A DNA stretch of 64,000 nt from contig ARYC01001382.1 of assembly GCA_000711775.1 (NCBI GenBank), forward strand, positions 1 through 64,000, in the 5' to 3' direction. The position numbers and the translations under genes are program-made. This stretch comes from Oxytricha trifallax. Its lineage: Eukaryota; Ciliophora; Spirotrichea; Sporadotrichida; Oxytrichidae. Positions within the stretch are counted from its first letter, which is position 1; every line of letters begins with the position of its first letter. A model generated the notes under the pieces. It ran no database searches and was not told the DNA's origin. It saw only the letters and a program-made list of their open reading frames with translations. Below, piece by piece: positions 45,736 through 58,370 of this stretch.

Positions 45736-46679
45736 CCTATCCGGTCTACTTCACTTAATTATATAAAATATTAATTAAAAGTATTATAATTAGAGATATT
45801 TATTGTAATTGATTGCAAGTTTATTGACTTTGTTTTATATTTGGAACCAATTACTTTCTCTCAATGAAACTAAAATTATACTTTGTTTAATAGTTTTACT
45901 AATAACTATTTGAATAATTTATATTTATTTTTATACTTTATCTCCCTCAATTCATTTCAAAATTTACTTTATTGAGCCCTTCTTCACAGTTAATTATTTT
46001 TCACACTGATGAACTAAAAGAGCAATAATTTAAGCTAATTTGACCTTTCAAAATGAAATACTATGAAATATTATTAAAAACAAATTGAAATCTTCAATAT
46101 AAATTATAATAAATTATAGAGATAATGAGTAAACTGTAAATGACATTGTTAAATAAGTGAATTAAAATAATATTACAAAAGAATGAATTAAAACAAATAA
46201 TAAGATATACATTGAAAAACAATTCCATTTAATTTTAATTTTACAGTATTAACGAGTTTTGGATTAAAGGAATTTTGTAAAACACTTTTTAATTATTGAC
46301 TTAAAAAAACTATATATTTATAAACTATACAATAATTATAAAATTGAAATTTAAACTCTTTAGATATTAAATATAAACTATAGAAGTTAATATTTCAATA
46401 ATGATCGATTAGAATTGCTTATAACTTAATCTTAGTTAATAATTTTAAAGTATAAGAAAATATTTTTATAGTAAGTAAAATTAAAGAACAAATTGTGAGT
46501 AATTTAATCAAGTTTCTTCACATAATTAAATATTTGATACTTTTATAATAATTCAAATTTACTACATTTTCTTCTTTTTTTATTCAAATGGCATTAAAAT
46601 ATTATTAATTTAATATTACATTACATTAAAATCTTCTAATTGTCCAACTTATTCGTCTTTAATCAATAATTTGAGCCTT
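45736..46679. other. AT-rich stretch, no gene seen
   Basis: No protein-like frame or repeat supported. Confidence 0.4.
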
Positions 46680-47330
46680 CGTTTGAGTGGCTGGAGGTTA
46701 CAAACTAATGGCCAAGTTATTAATGTTAATTCTGATTGTATTATCAGAGTGATGCACTCATCTTAGATCATGTCATCAGTCAGTTTATTAACTCTTGGAG
46801 TTGAGATCTTACTTGGACTAATTTCATAACATAAGCTTCGGAACTTTCTGATTAATGACATCTACCAGCACTTCTCTTTATAGATTTTACATAAACATTC
46901 TATATCTTAGTTTCAAGTTGGAATTCTTCCGCTTTTGGGTTGATAATGTTAACTACAAATGCCATTTTCATGATAAAATTTAGTTTTTTTAGATTACAGA
47001 GGGTATGTGTATTTTCAAATTTAGTATCTAGAAATCTCAAGAAAAATCTTTTTATCCGTGGTGACTAGCATTCGCTTGGTTGAGTAGTAGGACATAGTGA
47101 CTCCAAGATAGAGAAGAGTTTCTTGAGCCAAGTTACTGACGCTTATTTTTAATACAAAACTATATGATATTTACTCTGGAGGAGTCTTTTCATATATCTT
47201 GAAATTTTTAGTAGTCTTTATGATGCTATTTATGAAAGTAATTTTTGTTTCCATTAAAAATTGTCCTTTCTCGAAATAGAAGATTTAAATCTCAATAGAT
47301 GAATTGAAGAAGCCTTGGAAGTTTCTTTTT
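46680..47330 (-). pseudogene. LINE RT fragment
   Basis: Minus-strand patches resemble the region after the RT catalytic core: NSIIKTTKNFKIYEKTPPEQ, ETLLYLGVTMSYYSTKRM (the YLG position), LNFIMKMAFVVNIINPKAEE and IQNVYVKSIKRSAGRCH, the last like the KSxKRSxGxP segment of LINE thumbs. Frames shift between patches. It is not an obvious copy of the 24-30 kb LINE, so another family may be represented. Confidence 0.45.
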
Positions 47331-48270
47331 AGTAATATTATAAGTTCATTATAAATATATTTATTTATATGTGTAATTGCGGAAGATTCTTTAATTAGAT
47401 TAACAGTTTGCCCTTAAATGCTTTAAAATCTAAAAAATAATAAATACGCTTATTAATTGCTTTTTTATCTTTATATGGTAGAATTCAAACAAATTAAAGT
47501 AAAAGTTATCTTATTATTATAAAACAACTAAATACTATATATTTTGTCAATTCTTCATTCAGTCTTTATTTTTTTATCTTATGTTTTGTCTTAATGAAGT
47601 CGCCAAGACTATCTCATATTACTACTCATTATATCAATTAATTTTTGAATTATGATACCATTAGCTTACCTAAACCTTAATTATGTGATCATATTATATT
47701 GCTAGAGAAGATCACACGACTTTTCTTTCTACAATAACTTTATATTCATTTTAGTATGCATGAGAAATGAAACCTGTGTTAAAAAATTTTATATAAATAA
47801 ATATTTTTATTATTATCCTTATTAGTCATCATATTTTTGCACTGCTCTCTGCTAGAGTTCTAAATCTAAAATCTCGAAGGTGCTCTCAACACAAAAGAAA
47901 TAGATTTTATTTACTAAATGTCATTTTTTATAAAAGTCACATAGGATTAGTGACCCCATAAGTAAATAGTAACAATATTGATTTATAATATTAAATAAAA
48001 AATAGTAAATAATTAAATTTTTATTTATCTATTTCAACTTAAAAGCAAAAATTTTAGAAATACTTTAGTTTAATTTAAAAATATTATTATACACTAAAAG
48101 ATCTTAATCTTTATTTCTTAGATGAATTCGCTTGGATTGAATAATAAAATAAATTATATTTTTTATGAGCTAAGCTTAATATTATAACGTAGAAGTAAAT
48201 TAATATATTTGCAATAATTTCGCATATTCAACGCGAATATTCTTAATTAGTAGTTTTATTTAATTTTATT
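47331..48270. other. AT-rich stretch, no gene seen
   Basis: No protein-like frame supported; a slightly less AT-rich patch near 47590-47710 is unassigned. Confidence 0.4.
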
Positions 48271-48990
48271 TAATTTAACATTTAACATTTAAATTGTTGA
48301 GTAAGTTATTAAATTAGAAAGTTATAAGGATAAAGTGACCCACAGGGACCCGAGGCAAGAGATTTTCTAATAGAACTTTCTACTACACTAAGGCCTGCTG
48401 AGGATAGGCAGGGTTTGCTGGGTTCACTGCAAAAGGGGCCGGTCGGCAGGGTTCAATCTGTCAGTTCCTAGACTCCTCGAGTAGACTGTACGCTAAAGTT
48501 TTCCCTGCATTGATGAGCCATCTGGCGTAAGTTTAGCTTCCTATTTATACTGAGTAGGATGAAGTTGGTGCCCAGCCTTCAACAGTGAGAAGATGAAAGC
48601 CAGAGAAGTCAACGATAAGTTAATTTCTCCCACACCAGGTTTGGTTATTGAAGCTACCACAGCGAACGGACAGAGACTACATTCTCATCAGAGGTGGGTG
48701 GGACTGGTAAGAGTTTTCACCACGCCATCTTTAATTGTTTACAGGTAGCAGATCTCTTCGAGCTCTGCGGGAAGTACTCCCCAGCTGGGTTTAAGCAGAA
48801 ATACCACTAGCATAGGGGCTCTTATTTCGTATGCATCTCGATTTGGAGTGATGTGAAATGAGGAGCGGAGTGGTTTATCGGAGTTTATTGTCTTCACGAC
48901 TGCCACGTCACGGACAAGTCAACTCACTCAGACACGCCTACATCACGACTAAGATTGATGGCTTGATTTAAGTATTAAACAGTGGTATGT
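48271..48990 (+). mobile_element. 0.7-kb dispersed germline repeat, copy 2
   Basis: Starts around ATTTAACATTTAAC and ends at ATGTTAAAT near 48995, full length compared with copy 1 at 27550. Point differences and short gaps are spread along it, including an extra segment near 48785-48810 absent from copy 1. No frame is shared, which argues against a coding role. Confidence 0.8.
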
Positions 48991-49514
48991 TAAATTTAAT
49001 TTGAGATTACTCATTTACTACTACTAAACTGTTGACGGTTTATTAAATATATTTTTTTAATTATCAAATTTTAACATTCTTTCTCACTGTAAATGCAGGT
49101 ATTGATTGCTGAAGATTTAGAAATATTTGTTTATAAATATTATAAAATTATATACATATTTGTAATAATTTTATAAATATATAGAAAAAAGACGTGATAT
49201 TCTAGTGTAATAAAATGAAATATCATTCCATTTTATTCATTTATAATTAAATAATTTATGCTTTATATTTAATTTCAAAAAAACTATACTTAATATTATT
49301 TAAAAGAGTAATTTTTTATTTGAGTAAAAATGTTTTTTAATGTAACTTAAGAAATAGATAGTTAGTTTTAAAGCTATTTTATTTGTTTAAATTAATTCTA
49401 AATAAATATGTAAATTAATTTCATTAATGATTTAATTACTAATTATCTTAAATTAAAAACAAAAAAATCATCACACTCTTTAATTAATCTTAAAGGTTAG
49501 ATAATTATTAAATA

Positions 49515-50200
49515 ATGATTTTAATAGACTGCATTAAGATCCTAGTGTGGTCCCATATACAAGTATACTCTGATCAGTATCATCAGTGCTGTGAATGGCT
49601 ATAAGCTTAAAGACATTACTGTCTTAAGCAACTGTTCATAAACAGAAAGAGGAAATTAAATCATATTTCATACAAAAAATTGCGACTGCATAAATAATTA
49701 TCAAATGTGACATAAAGTATATATAATGTCAACTTACCCAATAGATATATGATTTTATCTATAAATAAATGCAGCTTTAGGACATCAGTGAAATTTAGAA
49801 ACCAATAATTTTATTTCAAGAGGCCTTAATATTTGTCAAAGAAGTAGAGAATTATACAGACTATTTTATTTTACTTAATAAAAGTACTATACCTATAATT
49901 AGAGTAGATATAAAAAATGAACTATTCTTTTTTGTCAAATAATTAGTAATGTTCTATTGTAGCAAGCAAAAGCCTGGTAATAGCCAGGGTAAACAAATGC
50001 AATATGAATAAATAGGGATGATTTTGAGTATACAATAGCTTGACTTAGGGATATCAAATAGATATATTAGAATATGGTAAATCAAGAATATAAGTCTGAT
50101 AATGATAATAGAAAATCACAAACGATACTACTTTACAATGAAGAGGAATTTAAAATAATAATAAAGGAAACTAATATTAGCTTCACGAAAAACTCATACT
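49515..50200 (+). CDS. Coding islands, unknown gene
   Basis: Near 49535-49640 the plus strand reads CGPIYKYTLISIISAVNGYK followed by LKDITVLSNCSQTERGN, and near 50070-50200 it reads MVNQEYKSDNDNRKSQTILL followed by YNEEEFKIIIKETNISF up to a TGA. Both have protein-like composition and TAA/TAG as Gln. They lie on the same strand as the islands at 50.64-51.69 kb and may belong to the same gene in pieces. Confidence 0.4.
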
Positions 50201-50639
50201 GTATTTGATAAATAAATCAAACACAAAGATTTAAAAATTTAAGATAGAAGATTTTAGATAGAATGTTATTATTAATAATCAATATAATTAAATTTATCTT
50301 ACTTATACAAGCTTCTTTGCCTTTTAACCGCATTTTTTCATCTTTTTTCGATGTTTAGATTTTACATGGTTAGGAATGCTATATTTAAACTCTAGGTTGT
50401 ATTTATAAAAATTTAATTCTTGATATCATTGTTTGTTTTCTATTAAATTTATGTATTGAAAAGACTTCTGAAATATACTATTTTGGAGGGTTAATTAATG
50501 AAGCATTTTTTTATCGTAGTATTGAAGATTAGCATTAATTAGTAGGACATTCTCCTCTCTCTCTCTTGATAGACTTTAAAGTAATACATTTTCCTTTAAA
50601 AATATTGGCTAAACTTTAATTTGAGATACGCATGCCAAT

Positions 50640-51690
50640 AAATTTACGATGACATATCACAGTTTGCAGCTAAGTGGAAAAAATGTCAATATTTCAAAAT
50701 CTTCGATTCAAAGAAGTACTCGATATGGCTCTTTGAGAACCTTTATTTTTTGAAGGATATTTTCAAGTGCCTATGATATACTGTTGAACATTTAAAACAA
50801 GAATGGTACCTTATAGTTGATACACTCTCGAAAAGGGGCTTTTATAGCTGTATAATTTATTACTGGTTTGACTTAGTCAAAATTTATACTTGCATCATAT
50901 CTAGCTTTCGTAGTAAATCCATTTAATTATCATCATAAATTATACATAAATTTCGCTTATTTACATTTTTATTTTGCAAATAGTCCTTTTTTAGTCTATA
51001 AATCTCATATTAATAAAATACATTAAAAAATAGGCAAAAATGAGAAAGTTTAATACAGAATAAAAGTCTATTCATTTGTAAATGACACTAATTTGATTCT
51101 TTGTAATTTCTATTATCTTGACTATTGGTATAATAATTAATTTATAAAATAAATATGCTATCGAAAGCTTAACAGTGAATGAAGCAGGCAGTCACCGAAA
51201 ATATTAAATATCCGATTTTATACTTCACCAAGAGATGTCTATTTGTGTCTGACAACAAACTTTATGTTTTTATCAATAAGTACACAAATGTTATCTGTTA
51301 AGGTATGACTGATAGGAAGGTAAGTCATTATCAACATGATATTTATTCATTAATATCTATGGAAATTTCTCAAAAATTCATGAGAAGTAATGAATATTTT
51401 TTGTAGGGTACTTCTACATTAAATAAGCTCTCTCCTACAGAATCTAGATATAAGATGGAGTGAATAGGAAAAAGTTCTGCCTTTCACACTTGAGTCTCAA
51501 AGTTTAGACTAATGTGCTGATACTGAGAAATATATCGACTGTGAAACTTCAGTCATTAATGCACCAGCTACCTCCGCAGCATTAGTTGTACATAAGAAGA
51601 TAATGCTAACTTCGACATTATCGTTGCCATAACTGATAGTCTTATTGCACAAAATACATTATTTATTGAACTGGATCTTTGAAAAGGGTT
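50640..51690 (+). CDS. Coding islands, unknown gene
   Basis: Three plus-strand patches: DDISQFAAKWKKCQYFKIFD followed by SKKYSIWLFENLYFLKDIF (50653-50778); KQAVTENIKYPILYF followed by TKRCLFVSDNKLYVFINKY (about 51180-51320); and, after a GTAAGT...TTGTAG interval of about 90 bp at 51320-51407, KVLPFTLESQSLDQCADTEK followed by INAPATSAALVVHKKIM. The interval has intron-like borders. Composition is convincing; the family is not recognised. Together with the preceding island this may be one germline gene in at least four segments. Confidence 0.45.
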
Positions 51691-53274
51691 AATATAGATT
51701 TGCTTTATCAATTTCCAATTAACTGCATGTAAAAATTAGATTGTAAATAATATTTTCTAACTTATTCCTCAGGTTATATTACTGGATTTAACATATACAT
51801 CTCTTATTTTTTTGTTGCTTTGCCATGCCATTTACTAAATCAGTTCTTTTTAAATTATCATATTTTAATCCTTCAGATGACATATATATAAAGAAAATGG
51901 CTTTGTTTTTTAATAATTTATACTTGAAGTTTCTTTTGCTGAATGTTTTTCTTATGATCTTAATTCTTTTATTGTTTTTTACTGCTTCAATTAATTTTTG
52001 ATTATTTTGGCAAGGTTACAGCTATATAGATTGTTATAAATGCTTTATTTAAGTATTAATTATAAAAACTTTTGGCTATTAACTAGTGTGATGTAATTAA
52101 ATCAGGAATTTAGTTTAAATTAATTAAAGTTCTAAGCAATTATAATAACTTTATAAATGTAGATATCTATTAATTCAATGTTCCACCATTAAAAATATTG
52201 AAGTTCTTTGGTGACATCCTCTTGTAATCTTACTCGAATTATTGGAGGAATTTATTATTGATGAATCTAAAATAATGTATATGTATGTAGCTGTTCAATT
52301 AAGCTGTTACCAATTTCTTTTAGTGGTTTGAGATTGAGAAAATTAATTCTTTAATCTATGCTATAGCTATACTGAAATATTAGTCAATAAATTATTTTCA
52401 AATTATTTCTCATTACATTTTTATAATTCTCAAACTTAATCTATTAATTGCTAATAGTAAGTAAACTTAATTTTTATGGTAAAAGACTAAAATTATTAGT
52501 TATAAGAGCGTTGTTAAATTTTTAATAAATCATAAATTGAATTAAAATACTCATATTGCTTAATTAACTCTATTATCATTAAAAAATGAGACTTTCGAGA
52601 GATTCGAACTCTCCCTAAAAGAAATAAAATAATTGCTTTAACTGTCTGAGCATAGTGCTAATACTACCATTTTACTTTCTAACTTTGATTTTAAGTATCA
52701 TAACTTGAAATATTTATGAATTGGTTTAGAAAGAGATTTTGAATCAGCGATTTTCTTTTAATTAACAGAGCAATAGGTTTTAACTAGATATATTTTCACT
52801 TAGAGAAATTCTTAAGTACTATTAGGATTTATAAGTTATAAGTATAGTTGGAAAGGCACGAATAATAAAAACTATAAATAATACAAGAAAGTTTTACGAA
52901 TCAGAAATAGTTACTGTATTAGAGGAAAAACCCAAATTATTTAACTCTAAGTATTTGAAAGTAATTAATTAAATTAAATTATTAATAATTTTTGCCTATT
53001 TTTATATATCAATTTAAGAAAAAGTAACATTTAAGTATTCTCTCAAATCTAATTTATTTTTTTCATTTATTAATTTAACATTTCAACCAAATTTCATTAA
53101 ACATTTACTAATGGGGTTTTATCATATAAAATAGCAATAGATTAAGATGTAAAATTAATTTAATGATATTGAGTGATTACTTTATGGTTTAATAATGGAA
53201 TATAATTCTATTCTTCAAACGTTTCTAAAAAATAAAAAATGTTTCCAATATCATCTAGATTACGCATTTGCTAT
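51691..53274. other. AT-rich stretch with tRNA-like scraps
   Basis: No gene is supported apart from the tRNA-like word at 52585-52680 and a weaker one near 52725-52800. Confidence 0.4.
52585..52680 (-). other. tRNA-like remnant
   Basis: On the minus strand, a perfect T-arm (GAGAG stem, TTCGAAT loop, CTCTC) is preceded by a D-arm-like GCTCAGACAGTTAAAGC and followed by a T run like a Pol III terminator. A matching 5' acceptor half and a clean anticodon stem are not found, so it is at best a decayed tRNA or tRNA-derived repeat. Confidence 0.3.
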
Positions 53275-53525
53275 AAAACCCCCTAGATCAATTAAGAAGC
53301 GAGGATAGGAGTTAAGAACAATAAGATTAAGAATTAATTATTATTTGCGTATAATTATAATTATTAAAACTATTGGCTCGAATAATTGTCTCTATAAAAT
53401 AATCCAATCAGGGTGTGTAAATTTTATTTTACCCTAATTATTTATAAAATTAGCCAATTATAATTAATTCTTAATCTTATTGTTCTTAACTCCTATCCTC
53501 GCTTCTTAATTGATCTTGGGGTTTT
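53275..53525. repeat. 251-bp MITE with telomere-like tips
   Basis: Inverted tips of about 60 bp: AAAACCCCCTAGATCAATT.. on the left and ..AATTGATCTTGGGGTTTT on the right, sharing the AAGAAGCGAGGATAGGAG core. The middle is AT-rich. The outermost bases spell CCCCAAAA/GGGGTTTT-like telomere words. A right half of the same element recurs at 63684-63790 inside the 2.3-kb transposon, so this is a family. Confidence 0.85.
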
Positions 53526-53789
53526 AATTAAAATAAATTTTAATAAACAACCATATTATTAAATACGAAGATTGCAGGATACTCTAATACGCATCATTCA
53601 TGATTACAATTGTACTAAATGATGAACATTTTTGATAGATAGCTTCTTGAAAAATATGAATGCAAAAGTTGTAACAGAAGTAATGCTAGTAAGTAGCAGT
53701 TGAGTTAAGGTACTGAAGGTTAATTAAAATACGAAATGAGTGATATGCGATAATTTTTGGCAAGAAGTTTAATTCTGTTGATATTAGTT

Positions 53790-55020
53790 CTCTTTTGAAT
53801 ACTTAGTGAATTGAAGTCCTAGTTATTCATTTGTAATTATCTGTCTCCTTCATCACTTACTTTTTTCCTATATCCTTTTGTTAGTAATAATTTGCTTTGG
53901 GTTGCTCTTTAGCTCATTCTATCAGCTTTTTAAGTGGCACTTTAATGTTTCTTCGTTCTGATTTCTAGCACCCCCTAGTCTTTGTTTATGTTTCTGTAAA
54001 TGTAGAATACTTATTATGCTTTTGCAGAAATTAACATTTCTTGTTGACATACCTTCATCTTCCTAGGATATATCTATTATTGTGGTCACTTCTTCTCTTA
54101 CTCTTAGTATTTACTGAATCTTGATTAGTTTATTTTGATATCTTTCTAAAAATATATCCTTTTTAATTTATTATTTTAAAATATTTCACAAATGCACGCC
54201 ATTATAATTAAAATTTAACAAATTCACTTTAAATGTTCAAACTTCTATCAAAATGAATTAAATTTTATTAATCAATTCATTTCCCTCTTTATTATACAAG
54301 CGGCCTTTGGTAGTCTATTTATTGCCGCTTGTTTATTTTAAATTAATGATAGAAAATTGATAAATAGAAATTAATTTGAAATAATCAAAAATGCTAAGAA
54401 TCCCTGAGTTCACACTAAAAAAATGTAAGTTATAAATAACATATCTAAATTTTATATTTTAGCGGTTCAGTGATGTGTATGTGAGCGGAAAAAGGAAAAG
54501 ACAAAGATTTAGCAAGACAGCAAATTAAAATAAGAAGTATTAAAATGTGAAAACAATGGTGTATTTAAAGGAACTTGAAAATATAGTAAAACGTTTAAGG
54601 ATTTCAAATTTGATGTTGGTTAATGTTTTTCATTAATTATTAACAATATTCTTAGAATCATCCATTTTTCAGATTATTAATTTCTATTTCTAGCTATTTT
54701 ATTCATTGACCTAGTTAAATCATGTTGATATAATGTCAATTTATTTGTGACATATCAAGTCAAATAGTTTATCCTCTATTATAAATTTTGAGAATCTTGT
54801 AAGGTCTCATGCTGTATTAGTTAGTTCAAAATTTTGAATGAACTTTTGTCCACTAAAACCTTGCGAGTTTTTACAATAATGACTCTTCCTTAAATTAATC
54901 GTAGCTTTTCCACTGACTACATTTTTTGTTAGGAATGTTCTCTTTCTCTTCTTTAATTACTTCCCTTTGTTTTATCTCGCTCGCTCATTGAATTCTTAAG
55001 GAGTATGCATGTTCTTGTAA
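53790..55020 (-). pseudogene. LINE fragment related to the 24-30 kb element
   Basis: The stretch at 54720-54960 aligns with 26710-26930 at DNA level (TCAAATAGTTTATCCT against TCAAATAGTTTATTCT, CAATAATGACTC against AGTAATGACTC, TTTTCCACTGACT against TTTTCCATTGACT). Minus-strand patches read LIKIQQILRVREEVTT, ISQEDEGMSTRNVNFCKS and KHKQRLGGARNQNEETLK (54130-53910), consistent with a LINE C-terminal region. Frames are broken. Confidence 0.55.
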
Positions 55021-55264
55021 ATTATCTTCATGTTCTGAAATAGGTCATACGTGCAATATAAATACATAATTTGATTTATTCTTTTCAGCTACTGTACCCT
55101 ACAGAATATTGCTTAAAATACTATATAATTAAATTATAAATGGATTTTATACTCTTATATAATAATTTTTTAAAAAATGTTTATAAAGCTCATCAATACT
55201 AGTCATTACTCTGTATTAAAAAGAATTAAATTAAATTAATGCTCTGGACTTGACTGGGTTATAA

Positions 55265-55273
55265 TTATATATA

Positions 55274-55321
<48 letters not shown>

Positions 55322-55322
55322 T
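55265..55322. repeat. (AT)n microsatellite
   Basis: AT dinucleotide run of about 58 bp with one interruption. Confidence 0.9.
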
Positions 55323-58254
55323 ATATAATAAAATATTAATTTTATGAGAACCCCTAATTTATTAATATAATTAAATAAATCGTATATACCAAAGCCAGGT
55401 TAACTTACTAAATTCTCAATTTTAATAATAACAACTTAAGCATTAGCATTAGAAATATTATTTCTATAGTAACTAGATTCACATTCAATCTTGGAATGTA
55501 AATTTTTGGATATCGCATGTTATCGCTCGGTATAATTCGTTAAAACTAGTATTGACTGCTAAATGATATATTTTAGTTTATAAATTTATTTAATAAAAAC
55601 TAACAACACAGAGTCTAACTTGCAAAAATAACATTGAAAATAACTTTAAATTACTACAAATATAGTTCACTTAATTATTAGCAAAATTGGGGTTCATTTA
55701 TAAAATAGATGCTTTGTTCAAGTGTTGATAAAAGCGAATTTAAAATTTAATATTTTTATAGATTGATTTGTTTTTTATTTATGCATTTAAACATATAAAA
55801 TTTGGTAACTCAAACAAAGAAGTTAATAAAGAATCTTTCCAGTTTATTAATTAGATCTTATTATTGTAATCATCTATGTATAAAATAGAAAAATTTTCTT
55901 AAAAATATAACATTATTGAATGTTTCTTAACTTTAAAAAAACTTTTATTTCAATCTAAAACTAACATATAACTAAAAATTAAATAGAAAAAATAAAAATA
56001 AATTGATTACAGGATAATTTTATCTAAAATATATAATAAAAACATTTTAAAACGTAAATAAAAATTTCACCGATAATTATTCTTAAAGCTAATCTAACTT
56101 CTTACTCATAATAATTAAATTAGATAATCTAATAAAAGAGTAAAATCAATTGTATAGAGTGAATAATAATAAACTAATAAACTTCTGTAAATTTAACATT
56201 ACTATAAAACTAATTATTCTAATTAATCTAGTTAAAAAAATTGGGTTTTGTAAGGAATTGAACCCTTGATAAATTTATAAAATTTTGAATGTATAAATAT
56301 TAATTGTAGGGAAAAATATTACTGTTTTACTTCAATATACTTCATTTAAATATATTTGAATAATTTGAAATATCTCTCAAAACTAAATTAATGATAAAAG
56401 CAGATTCTGTTAATCTTACAGTTGAATGACTCAGAAATTAATTGAAAAAAATTATGATGATTCCTTTTAAGTTTAGAAGAAAGACACACAGTATTAGAGA
56501 TAATTCATATTTTACGTAAAAGAAATCAGAATTTTGATGGAAAAATAGAATAGACTTATAAATGTAGCAAATGCAGAAGAACCCCCAATAATAATAATTA
56601 AACAGAGTTTTGATATATTAATATATAGAACAAAAACCGAAAATTTATTTGATAATTTAATCTTTAGTCTAATTTATTAATGAATATAGCGATAAATTTT
56701 GATCTATATTAAGTTTAATTACTCTCACATTTTATTTACCCCAAATGTCTTTAAATTTTTACTAATGGGGTTTTATATTTATCTACTTTTGATTTAATTA
56801 TATTAATTAAAATATATAGCTTCTCTTGATATTTTAAAATGCAATGATCAGTTATCTGTACTAAATGAATTAATGAATTTTATTTTTTTCAGGTTGAGCT
56901 AATATCAATTTATGTTACACATCTTAGTATCCAGACTCTTGATACTCTTTTTAAATTTTAAAGGTAGCAATATATTAATACATACATTACTATCTTTATA
57001 GTTTTGTAAACATACCTTCAGAATTATTTAACATAGGCAACCTAATCAAGCAACAAATGTATAGATAATCTTTTATAATTTAGATATTGTGACTTCAACT
57101 TTAATAAATCATTGTGAAAAGTATATATAAAGCTTCATTTTATATTTCAATTAACATCTGACTTGACTTACTGCCATTATATGATTGTTTATCACGAATA
57201 TTATAATATAGAAATAATTATATTATTTTATTAACAATTCAACAACTGATATTATAGTTCCTGCTTTCTTCTTCTACTTTCTTCTTAAATATAATGAATT
57301 CTTTTCTTAGAAAATATGTTACTAAAGAAACCATGTAGCTTATTTTCAATTTAATTATATTACTATTCCCTCTCTCTCCCTTATATAAAAATTAAAAGAC
57401 AATGTGAAATTCATTTTGCGTTTAGTAAAAAATTAAGTTTATAAATTAAGACTAATTAAGAATAACTGAATGAATTAGGTGTCTAATAACAATTTCTTAT
57501 GTTCATTTAGGTATTTCTTTAATTACTACTGAATTTATTAGACAGTTATTCGAATGCCATGGCTTCTTTATTGATAAATATCAAATGAGAAATTTATATT
57601 CTTGTTAAGTAATTGAGTATTATATCTATTTATAAAATATTAATTTGAATTCATAAGAATAACGCCAGATTAAATTAAGCAACAGTTAATTATTTATCTA
57701 TTATTGAACAAAAATCAAATAATCCTGTACGATAAAAAATATCTCATTTATTTGTTTATTGACTCTAAACATTATAAAATAGTATTATTATTACTCACCT
57801 CTAATCATTTCATTACACCTCATACTTATTTATATAGCCAAGTAATTGAAGATTGAGGAAAGTAGTAAGATAGAAAATAATGGGAGATAATTGAAATATT
57901 CTCATATATGTCCTATTCATTTAATCGTGACACACAATAGAAATCCTAATATGTCATAGAAAGCATAGGGATTGTACTTTATAGCTATTAATTTGATATT
58001 GTTTCTATAAATATAAATGATAAAAAAACGATAATTTATAGAAGAATCGAGTAAATAAGCTTACCTTCTTATACAATCAATCTTCATCAAATTTTCTTTA
58101 TAAAGTATAATTACTTCAGTGGTAGCGTAGTGAATCGCTAAAGGCAAAGGTAATAAAAAAAGAGATCAAAATTTAATTAGAGATTCTAATATATAATAAT
58201 CTGTATTAAATATTACTTATATATGTATAATATATTGGGACAATAAATTATTAA
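55323..58254. other. AT-rich stretch, no gene seen
   Basis: Almost 3 kb of extremely AT-rich DNA. GGGGTTTT occurs at 56767-56774 as ACTAATGGGGTTTTAT, and the same longer word occurs at 53109-53122, a possible shared element end. A tRNA-like T-arm word near 56250 is not backed by other arms. Confidence 0.4.
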
Positions 58255-58370
58255 AGATGGCATTAAGATTTTTAGAAATATTTACCTACCCTAATTTTTT
58301 TGGTACTTCTGATTACATTACTCCAGAAGTTCTATATGCAGCATTTTTTTTAATCTAACGACTAAATGAG
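58255..58370 (+). pseudogene. Kinase activation-segment scrap
   Basis: The plus strand reads FFGTSDYITPEVLYAA at about 58300-58347, the GTxDYxxPE(V/I)L pattern at the end of a protein kinase activation loop. Further on, YVLLEFF at about 58383-58403 may be the next kinase helix, with a TGA between. No DFG or catalytic loop is seen just upstream. It is a decayed or isolated segment. Confidence 0.5.

Noticed and set aside
56240-56300. Possible minus-strand tRNA T-arm
   Set aside because: AAGGGTTCAATTCCTT is arm-like, but the other arms are missing.
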